A stretch of 60,000 bases of DNA, taken from positions 7,330,001 through 7,390,000 of the forward strand of contig NC_135549.1 of NCBI RefSeq assembly GCF_964340395.1, read 5' to 3'. The notes beneath the pieces are model-generated. The model saw only the letters and a program-made list of their open reading frames with translations. It was not told the origin of the DNA and did no database searches. A program made the translations under genes and the position numbers. The stretch is from Glandiceps talaboti. Taxonomy: Eukaryota > Hemichordata > Enteropneusta > Spengelidae. This document shows, in pieces, positions 28,403 to 40,400 of this stretch (positions are counted from its first letter, which is position 1; each line of letters opens with the position of its first letter).

Positions 28403-31400
28403 CTGGAATGATGATACAAAAAGATGGAGAAACACTCAGTTACCATAGCAATGATCACCAAATGATACAAGTCAACAGTGAGATGTGCAAACCCAGTATA
28501 TATGTACGTAACATGTACATGCATCAAGGTTTCTTTTGAATGCTTAACAGACCTTTCCAATCATAAGAGCTCTCTTGTGATGGAGTGTTCTAATGAAAAG
28601 TCAATATTATTTTCATAGCCTGCAAATGTACATTTAAACGTAGAACAAATATTCAATATTTGTCATGTCAATGAATTTCACTGATTTCTCACTTATGTTA
28701 CTACAATACACCAACACAAGAGGGCGCTGTTTATTGAAATGGTCTGTCATCATTGACTTGGCATTCCAGTGATACTCTGAAGAAAAAAAAGAAAACAACA
28801 TTGTTCTGTAATTGTGAAAGTTGTATGGCAACACTGTCTTTGTATAAACTTAACTATCTTTATCTATTACTTTAGCTCAGAGTATGTGGTGACGTGTGAT
28901 AAAATTATATGGTACAATAAATACGCAATGAACTATGAAATGAATTATATAAATTTGCAACAAGTGGTGGGTCTCTGAACAGTGGATTTAAACTAACTTA
29001 TGGGTTATACTATCTACATGGCATTCATCATGTAGTAATGTTCCATAACCAAACCTGATAATACATGGACATTCTATATGTCTGCTACTGGATAGAATTG
29101 AGCTACTCTCAGATATATGACTTTTAAATGTCATATTTAGTGACTTATACAAGATTTTAAACCTTGTTTCTCCTATAAAGAGCACTTTCCTAAGATGAGA
29201 AGTATATCAATATCGTAGGTATTATTCTTATATCTTCGCTATGACAACGGTTACTAAGCGACTGTGAATCTATGTCTCATAGAGATATGACAATTTTGAT
29301 AAGTTTTCTCATTGAGTACATGATAAAAAGCTGAGCGATTTTATCTGTTGTAACCCTATATCCATTAAAGTGTACTACTGCAGTATGTACATGTACTTGC
29401 ATGTAATACATTCACATGGAACTATTTGAAATACATGCTCCTAAAAGCAAATCACTTATAAGCTACAAATGTATTTAGTTGTTGAAAGAGGAATGAGTCA
29501 TCGTATGTAAATCAAACATTGCTTGTTTCTTTCCTGTAGGAGGCTGGGTACATTATGTCAATTCAACTGTTAACAGAAACTCTGACTATATTAGCTGAAG
29601 CATGTCCTGCATTGTGTAAATAGTACCATTTTCACTTTCAAACAGATTAAAGTTTCAGTGAAATTATTCTTTTCATCATTTATTCACGATAAGTGCTGCT
29701 ATCAAGTTCGTATTAGGTTATCAGTATTCCCTCCTAGGACTGAGAGGGAAAGCCTTTGGGTATAGTTAGCTTGTTAAAGGACTGAGAGGGAAAGCCTATG
29801 GGTATAGCTACCTTTTTGAAGGTTTGAGAGGGAATGCCTATGGGTATAGCTACCTTTTTGAAGGTTTGAGAGGGAATGCCTATGGGTATAGCTACCTTTT
29901 TGAAGGTCTGAGAGGGAAAGCCTATGGGTATAGCTATCTTGTTGGAAGACTGAGAAGGAAAGAATAATGCAATATTGCAGGCACAATGATAATACCGGTA
30001 ATATATATCATTATGTAATATATGGTGTAATAACTCATACATCATGTTGATGAAATTAATATTTTCAATCAGCTACTGTTTTGACAGAACTCAACCTTAG
30101 TAAGTAACTTTGGCAGTGTTCAGTTGTGTGAGTCCCTTTATGTAAATCTATAAAGATTTGATAACACGTTTTGTACGACATTAATTATAAACACATGACA
30201 TTCTAGACTACTGAATACCAACATCTAAACATGCATATTCTAATAACCAACACACAGAATCATTTACAGTCACTATACACTTCTAATGAATGGTTACACA
30301 GGTATTACATATTCATTATATAATGCCATATTTCATATTAAGGAGGCTAATAGTATTCATAGATAATTAATCCTGGTAGGATAAGTAGAAACACCTGAAA
30401 TAAGTGCAAAATTTACTGAAGGTTTGCCTGAGAAATGTGCATACTAGTATCACATGTATTTATATTCTCTCGGAAATCAAGAATTTGATTTTTAATGAAT
30501 TTTGGTAGAATAATTATAAAACATTCAAAAATAATCAAAAATAAAATTTCTGAAGATTCGCCTCAGAAATTTGCATAGTACATAGACTTATATACTCCGG
30601 AAATATTTTTTCTCAATTTTAATGAATTTTGGTAGGAGATTTACAAACACCTGAAATAAGTTAAAATTTTCCTGAAGGTTTCCCTGGGAAATTTGCATAG
30701 TTCATTTACTTACTATATTCTCTGGAAATATGTGTATCAGCTTAAATTTAATGAATTTTGGTTGGATAATTACAAACATCTGAAATAAGTTCACATTTTT
30801 CTGAAGGTTTGCCTGAAAAATTTGCATAGTACATTTATATCTTTGGAAACATTTGCACCAGTTTGATTTTAATGAATTTTGGTTGGATAATTACAAACAT
30901 CTGATATTTGTCGCAAGGTTTAACTGACAAATGTGCATAGAGCATGTACATGTATTCTCTGGAAATACTTGTATCTTGATTTCAATGAATTTTGGTTAGA
31001 TAATTACAAACACCTTAACATTTTTCTGAATATTTGATAGAGAAACCTGCACAGTACATGTAGCTATATTCTCTGGAAACATTCTTATCATATCAATTTT
31101 AATGGTACGATAATTACAAACATTTGAAATAAATTCATATTTTTCTATATGTTTAATCATGAATTCCGCATAGTAAATATATGTACAACATGTACAATGT
31201 GTATTTATATTCTCTTCTGTGGGAATATTTGTATCTCCATTTCAATGACTTTTTTGCTTTTGATGACAGATTTATTTTATTTCTGAAAAGTCTGTTTTGA
31301 TGTACAATTTTCAATGTAATATGCAAATCCTGTGTGAAATACTGTGAACTAGATTTGCATAGTTTTATATTCCATCTAAAATTATAATACTATAGGAATG

Positions 31401-34400
31401 ATCAATATCAAACATGACATGTCTAATTTATGGCTAGTATGCAATCTGATTAAAAACTTGATGTAGGAATATGAATAGAGGGGGTTGTTCAACTCAGAAC
31501 AACAAAATCAAATATATCTGAATAAAATAAAATAAAGGAAATCTAACTGTATTCCGACATCAGATTTTAATCAGACTGTGGTCTAAATAACGGAAAACTA
31601 GCTATGTATCTACATCAGACTTTAATCAGATTGGGGACGTATGCAACTGGAGAAAATGTCTGATAGGGATGAATAGTTACTGTAATCTATATATATATAT
31701 GCTTTGACTTATATTGGCAATAACATATCAACTGACACATTACTACTACTGTATGGCTAGCTTTATAAAGCTACAACACAATGCAACAACATATTACAGC
31801 TACAAAATGTACCTTGTGAACATGTCTGTCCTAAATGTTGCAAAAAATATACGCAGCAATGAATTGTGAAAGAATTGAAAAAACAGGAAATGTGATAGAA
31901 AAATTGTTGATGATGAATAATCATTTGCAGATATAACTCAGAAAACTACTAAAAGGCTACAAAAAACTAAATATGTAAATTAGACAACTAAAATATAATT
32001 TGACATATTATGCAAAGAGTATATGTAATTATGAAATAAATTTTATTATATATTAACAAGATATGCACAAGCATAACAACGACCAGGTGTATTTGGAAAA
32101 TATATATAGCAAAGCAATGACCAGGTGTATTTGAAATATATGTAGCAAAGCGATGACCAGGTATATTTGAAAGATATGCATAGCAAAGAGATGACCAGGT
32201 ATATTTTAAAGATATATATAGCAAAGCGATGACCAGGTATATTTTAAAGATATATATAGCAAAGAGGTGACCAGGTATATTTTAAAGATATATATAGCAA
32301 AGAGATGACCAGGTATATTTTAAAGATATGTATAGCAAAGAGGTGACCAGGTATATTTGAAAGATATGCATAGCAAAGAGATGACCAGGTATATTTTAAA
32401 GATATATATAGCAAAGAGGTGACCAGGTATATTTGAAAGATATGCATAGCAAAGAGGTGACCAGGTATATTTTAAAGATATGTATAGCAAAGAGGTGACC
32501 AGGTATATTTTAAAGATATGCATAGCAAAGAGGTGACCAGGTATATTTGAAAGATATGCATAGCAAAGAGGTGACCAGGTATATTTGAAAGATATGCATA
32601 GCAAAGAGGTGACCAGGTATATTTGAAAGATATGCATAGCAAAGAGGTGACCAGGTATATTTGAAAGATATGCATAGCAAAGAGATGACCAGGTATATTT
32701 TAAAGATATATATAGCAAAGAGGTGACCAGGTATATTTGAAAGATATGCATAGCAAAGAGGTGACCAGGTATATTTTAAAGATATGCATAGCAAAGAGAT
32801 GACCAGGTATATTTTAAAGATATGCATAGCAAAGAGGTGACCAGGTATATTTTAAAGATATATATAGCAAAGAGGTGACCAGGTATATTTGAAAGATATG
32901 CATAGCAAAGAGGTGACCAGGTATATTTGAAAGATATATATAGCAAAGAGGTGACCAGGTATATTTTAAAGATATATATAGCAAAGAGGTGACCAGGTAT
33001 ATTTGAAAGATATGCATAGCAAAGAGGTGACCAGGTATATTTGAAAGATATGCATAGCAAAGAAATGACTAGGTATATTTTAAAGATATATATAGCAAAG
33101 AGGTGACCAGGTATATTTTAAAGATATGCATAGCAAAGAGGTGACCAGGTATATATTTGAAAGATATATATAACAAAGAGATGACCAGGTATATTTTAAA
33201 GATATATATAGCAAAGAGGTGACCAGGTATATTTTAAAGATATGTATAGCAAAGAGATGACCAGGTATATTTTAAAGATATATATAGCAAAGCAATGACC
33301 AGGTGTATTTGAAAGATATATATAGCAAAGAGGTGACCAGGTATATTTTAAAGATATGCATAGCAAAGCGATAACACTATAAGCGATAATGACATTACAA
33401 ATACAAGATTGAGATCTCTGCAGGCATGCTAATGCAGTAAGTTACATTGATCAGATATGCCATCTTAGTACTAATGAAGGATGTAATGAAATAATTACAA
33501 TTAGTGAACTTAATGGCAGTGGAAATTATTATCATTAACTGAGATAGTAAGCATGAACTATGACAGTCTTAATTGAGTTTTAGAGTGCACTGATCTGTAA
33601 AGTAGAGAGTAAAGTAAGTATTAAAAACCAGGTAGTGTTAGACAACGAAGATGTGAAACAAGTGTTTACTGATGGATATAGATAAGGAGTTATGTGATGA
33701 GGAGTTAGAGAAATGAAGGAAAGAGCACTAGAGACCTGGTCTGGAGAAGGACTTTGTACCTCGTTATGTTCTCCATTAGTATTCTCTTGGTGTAATAGCT
33801 TCATACGTCTCTCATTCTGAAATATAATACAAAACATTGGTCAACACTTTCAATAAACTGATGCCAAAATTTCAAAATTTGGTTAAGAGTATTCCAGTTC
33901 CCTTTATGCATTTTTAAATTGACTTCATTGACATACCACTTTTTGGTACAGAAATAATTTTAAAAAGTTGTTTTACTTTCTGACATACATGCCATCTAAC
34001 GAAACACTGAATTGTATTCAAGTCATTTTGATTCCAATTGTTAGCGCATATTATTATTAGTCAACTAAACATTTTCATCTTTAATTTCATATCTATGATT
34101 TTCAGTCAGTTGTTATGACTTGAGAAATGATGAGTTTTGGACTTGTGATATTACCTGCTGCTTTAGCTGTCTGACAAGTTCATCTTTATCTTTCTTTAAT
34201 CTTCGGACTTCTTCCTCAGTTCTCAGGTTCTTGGATCTTGATGAGGTCATCTCAATTAAGGCAATGTTGGCATCTTTTTCACATATTGCAGCCTGAAGAG
34301 CTTCTTGTCTGAAATCCCATAACATAGTTATTAGAATTAATCAAATAGTTGAAAATTGGAGATGTCATTTTTCACAAGAGAGTAGTTAAGACGATTAAGA

Positions 34401-37400
34401 CTGTAGTAATAGTAGGCTTGTCATATACAATTCTCGCTACCTGCAATACAATTCTACACATCACTGTGGAGTCAAATGGAACGAAGTCGCGCGACAACGT
34501 GTTCTAATGTTGACAACTACACTTCCGGTCGGCTATGCTAATACACAGGAATGTTTCTTTCCCATTTTCAGTTGTAGACATCTCTTGTAATTTTGCTCTG
34601 GAAAGATACTGTACATATTTAAATTTCCCACCTCCATAATTATATGAGCTTAAAACTTGTGTTTATCGTATTTGTTACAAATTAAACTGTTTGGAAGAAA
34701 CATTCACGTGTATTGACATAGGTGACCAGAAGTGTAGGTGTTGACAAATGCAAGCGCGGTCGCGAGACTGCGTTCCATTTGACTCCTTAGCGATGCATAA
34801 AATTGTATTGCAGATAGCGAGAATTCTGATAACAGAAGTGAAAGTTTTGACAATTTGGCTGCACAGACTAGTATCCTGTTACTTCATGCTTTATTCACCT
34901 ATATATTTGTCTATACAATTACCCAGGGAACTTGGGAGTAGATTTTAACTACTTATACTACCCTTAATAAGAACACAGTGTTCTTATGTTTCTGTTATGG
35001 GTTGCATAAATAGTTAAAATCTACCTGTGAGTTTCATATGATAATTTACCAGGATTCCTAATAAAAGTTATGGTACATAGTATGGAAATTTAGGAAAAGT
35101 TACCATATTCTATGGAATTTTTACCATATTCCCCCTGCTACTGAGGTTCCCTACCCAAATTATGGTACAAAGAATGGCAATCTATGCAATTTTTTACCAT
35201 ATTCCCCCTATGTTACTTAGTATAGGTTCCCTACCCAAATTATGGTACAAAGAATGGCAATCTATGCAATTTTTTACCATATTTCCCCCTATGTTACTTA
35301 CTATAGGTTCCCTACCCAAATAATGGTACAAAGGTACAAAGAATGGCAATCTATGTAAATTTTACCATATTTCCCTTTCTATTGCAAAGGTTTCCAAACA
35401 TTGATAACAACTTTGACTCACTTCATTTCAAGTACTTCTTGTAACTGTTTTCTTTTTTCCACTTGCATAGATTGCATTTTGGCCTCTTTATCCTTCAATG
35501 CCATGGTTGTATCTGCAAGTTTTGAACCAGTAGCTGACAGATGCTTCCTTAAATTCTCCCTCTCTTTCAACGTCTCCTCCAACTACAAATACAAAACAAC
35601 AAATTTAGAGTAACTTAACTTCAATAAATAATCCACTTCAGAACTTTGTAAGTTGTGTAATGTTTTATTAAAACAAAATAAACTTTAACAAAGTTATACA
35701 GTGTTCTTATGTGTTTGTCAGTTTTATTATTCCTGCATTTTGCAATTGTTGCATTTTCAGTGTTTTACATGTTAACGTCCACAATCGATCTCTCTCAAAA
35801 TGAACACTGCAGTTAAAATACCCACCAATCTCTCTCAAAATGAACACCACAGTTAAAATACACACCAATCTCTCTCAAAATGAACACCACAGTTAAAATA
35901 CACACCAATCTCTTTCAAAATGAACACCACAGTTCAAATGCCAAAGTTAGATTCAAGAGTATGAACATTTACTACAGTGACACGTCACATCATACTATCA
36001 ATACAAAATATCATTACAGTTACACAGGACAGGACAATGAGGTAATGTATTTCAATTTGATTAAATAGCACCTTACCTGTTTTTCAACCGTGGAAAGTTT
36101 GCCCTGTTGTTGTGCCAGCACCATTTCTCTCTCAGCTGTGATGCTTACACTTTCCTTCAGAGCCTCTTCTAATTCTTCTATCCTCTCATCTTTCTGGTTC
36201 AAAGTTGCCTACAATATCAAACAATCTAATGAATGAATGCATTCATTTTCTTTTTCATTTTTGTCTATTAAACATATAACAAAATATATCCATATTTAAA
36301 TTTTGATATTTGTTAATATTCATTATGTTTTCATAATTGAACATTAACCCATGCTGACTGCACTGATGGCATGTATCGTAATTACAAACACACAGCCGTC
36401 AAGGAAAAGCATACACAGAGAATACTTTTCTCATTTCTTTTGTTGTTCTTTTGCATTTCACAGATGACAAACCATGTATAATGTGAACACTATGAATGGA
36501 TGGCAGAATGAATGTGTATTGAAATTCACTCATGTAAATAGATATTTCATTTCAAACAAGATTTTAAAAGAACTATATCAGTGTAGTATGAATGAGACAC
36601 TCTCACCTGTAATTGCTGAGAGTCATCACTCAAATCACCCTCTCGTTTCCTGGCTGCTTCCAGTAACTGAGCATTTTTCTTTTTCTGTGTCACTTGCTCT
36701 CTTCTCAGAGTGGCAAGTCGTTTGTTTACATCTTTTAATTGTCTACAAATAAAAGAAATGGAAAGAAATATACATAAATCTAATAAACTTTATATTAATT
36801 TCCATCTTTGAAAAAAAAATGTTCTCCATGTCTAACAGTTCAAGTAAATATATTGAAATTTGATAGAATAAAACTATGTATCTGAGGTTGTTTGTGATTT
36901 TGATTTCACATGCATGTAAGTATGAATTTTCAGTGAAATTCCATAATCTTGAAAATATTTACTATATATTACATTTTGTCTCGTCTAATCTAGAGCCATT
37001 AGAAAACCCATTCACACAGTACAAGACATTCAATGTTTACTATTTTTTGTCTGTCTACTTTTTATTTTCCAAACATGTACCCTGCTTACCGTTCACTGTT
37101 TTGTTTGTGTTTAATATTTCTACTAATAACTAGTATAAAACACTAAAACTAAGAGAAGAATTCACAACAGTGCACTGAGAAATTTGGAGTTCAACATAAC
37201 CAGTACAAAAACAGAGAGAGAGAAAGCAGAAGGATAGGTCAAAGGTAAAAGGTCAGAGTTGAGTTTGTGAGGAGCAAAGACACCACTCACCCTTGTAAGT
37301 CTCCTTTGAGTTTGCTGGTGATGCATTAATAGAAGTTATTGAATTGATTAGAGGACACAAACAAAGCATTGTATGGCCACCCTTATACCTTATAGCATCG

Positions 37401-40400
37401 ATTGCACTACACTGTATTAAAGATACATCATGTTGTTCAGCTCTGATAGTGCGGCACGAATGTTGTCTCTTACACTTACAGACTATGATCATAGTTGGTA
37501 GTTTGTAGCAGACTTTAGAAATATTGCATGTATGTATAAAACTTTGAGATAACAGGGAAGTCTGAAGAGCTCTATGACATACTGCGGAATACCATATTTT
37601 CAAGGGACTTAATTCAGTGAGAAGAGGAAGTTTCTATATGTATTGACCAAAATTTTGTTGATTTAGGAAGATTCGCATGATAACTAAAGAGTAAATAGTT
37701 TTTTTAACTCTGAGATTAGATTATGCAGGGAAAAAAATAATGAAAATACATTCCAAATGACAACTAAGCATTTTTCAGCATTTCTAATGATGCAAAATGT
37801 GTTTTTTTTCATTCCGGTCTTTGGTAAGTTTGTTAGAATCGGCCTACAGATGTTAGTGCTGATTTGACAAGCATACCAATATTATTATCATAGATTTTTC
37901 ATGATCAATGCATTCTACATTCTTTTGCCAAAAAGTGTCACCATCATTGAATTTGCAATATTTCTATTGTTCTTTGCAATCAATGCGATTTCAATTTTAC
38001 TTCCTACAAGTCCCTGTGGTGGTATAGGGGTGCTTGTGAAGAGATCAGTGCACTAGTCATCACCATAGCTCAGATATAGTTAGAAGACGTAGATTCATCT
38101 CAAAGAGAAACATTCACAGATAAGAAAGTTTTTGGAACTCAGCATGTGAAAAGTGTTGTGTGGAAACACAAACAAGTTTGCTTTCCTAAAGGGCTTTGTA
38201 AGATAAGATTAGTAAATAGCACAAATATATTTGTAAGAATTGTAGAAAATGTTTAATGACATGGAATTTGACTTTGCATGACACTCACGAAACACAAATA
38301 CCAGAGAGTATTTGTAAAATAAATCGTACCCTTCCAACTCTGCAATTTGTTGGTCTTTGCTGTTCTTCTCTTCCTCCATATGCTTAAGAATATCTAGCAA
38401 CCTGTCTACTTCCAACTGAGATTTACTGACTTGTTCTCTGTAATGTTCAATTTGATCTTCCAAAGCTATCAATCTCTTGGCAGTATCAGAGTCTTTACCA
38501 GTGTCTCTTTCTCTCTCTTCCTTCATCTACAAGATAACAAGACATATTTACAATTATACTCATTCTAAACATCTAGGTATGTGTTGCCACATTGTCTAGT
38601 AAAACATAGCATCAGTATGAGATGAGTGTGTCTAGTATGAAGTCGTACCAGTTGTATACCGGAATGAGTGGCTTGAACATTCTACTAAAATTTTATCAAC
38701 TGCAATATTAAGAGTGTCTATTTTATTTTATTTTATTTATTTTTTTAAAATTTTATTTAAAGAGAGTTAAAAATCATATAGATAACCTGGTTAGTTAAAG
38801 CTAGTCTTCCCCAGGACCCTCTAAAAGACAACAAAAACAGGATAATGTAAAAGACACACAGAAATACAAATATTAGACAAATACAATATACAGGATAAAT
38901 AAAACTAACAAAACACTCATTTAAAATATGCTTCTATAAAATTAGTCTTAAAAGTGCTTAAAGACGATGAATTCTGAACTTTTTCAGTAAACTTTTTCAG
39001 TTTTTGCTAAGGTTTAGAAGTCTAGTATCAGAAGGAGGAAATTTGGTAAAACTACCATAGTCTATACCAGAATGTACACAATATCATAAATTTGGTAGGG
39101 AACTTATTTCAGTAAAATACTTGGGGAACCCACAGCTTTTACCTACATACCACCCTTACATGTAACCTACATGTATCACCATAAGAGAACCATCATTACA
39201 AACAACTTTATTATCAGGTATGGGCAACTGAGTTTTACAATGAATTATACACATAACACCTCATGTGGACATTATGTTCCAAATTGACATTATCAATGAG
39301 ACAACTTCAAACCATCTAAACATCATTGAAAAGTGTCATGTAAGAATTATCATGACAAGTGTGCAAGTGTAATTTTTGAGGCAGCAGAGGACCAATAACA
39401 TGTGGTAAAGATCAAACTGATTTTGGAATACTCATACTTAAGTATATATAAGTGTTTTGAAAGTTTTTTATCAATGAACTTCAAACTCTTTCTTAAGTAC
39501 CCAAATCTTACATTGACTTGAATGACAAGAGTTTTGGGTTGAAATATAAATTACCTTTATTTCTAATATTTCACACATTTTTAACAAATATGTCAATTTC
39601 TAATGTATTCATATACAATAATTCTTGATGTCTTTGTTGATGATTTAACACGAAACCACAACTCATTACAGATGACACATTTTGAAATCTAAAATCACAA
39701 ATTGAACTTGTGTCTTACAAACTCAAAATTGGCAAATTTCTCACTTTTAGAAATAACCCATGCATTCACAGGTTTAATCCTGTGGGTTTTACAGCCTGTG
39801 AGTAGTGATCATTAGTTTCATTGTATTTTGTATTAGGATGCAGTTGAATCAAATCTATTTTATTTACAAATGTAAATGAGATGCAAAAACAAAGGTGTAG
39901 AAATACAAAATAATTAATTACTTTTCTTTTTTAATAAAAAGTATAACATCACAGATAATAATGTTTGGAAAAAAAGTTCATTTGGGCAAAATGGATAAGA
40001 TTAACATTATTTTCCATAAATCTAACATAATTTACAATATGTTGTTCTCCTTAAAACTGCAAAATGCTAAACATGACTTGGTCTTCCAGATTTCTACTTC
40101 TTGGATGATGTTTCAGGTCTAAACATAGGACTGTAAAAGTAGATGTGTTCAAAAAATGAACAAGTTCCTTACAATTTAGGAGACCTCTTGTCAATATCCA
40201 TATTATTATCCATATTCAGTACTGGATCATAGTGTGTTTGCATTATCAAAAATTCCAACCAGTAGCTGGCCAGGAGACTTTGTAAACATGGCTAGTGAGT
40301 CAGTGAAGTATGTTTCACAAACCAAACCAGTGGTACTGGCCAGTAGATTTTGTTAGACTTTGTAAATGTGGTTAGCAAGACAGTGAATTTTGTGTCCCCA

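Larger units (their letters stand above)
28403..33735 (-). other. ERC: ERC intron M-N (5.3 kb) filled with tandem repeats
   Basis: Holds the 42-bp, ~120-bp and 38-bp arrays. I looked for the Rab6-binding (FIP-RBD type) C-terminal exons of vertebrate ERC1 here and did not recognise any. Confidence 0.8.
34309..35421 (-). other. ERC: ERC intron K-L with fold-back element and 80-bp repeat
   Basis: Apart from these two repeats nothing is seen. Confidence 0.85.

Noticed and set aside
32063-33060. Several overlapping minus-strand frames of 67-143 codons
   Set aside because: All are read through the 38-bp minisatellite in rotating phases, so the peptide repeats come from the DNA repeat.
35401-35613. 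Plus-strand 70-codon frame
   Set aside because: Antisense shadow of ERC exon K.
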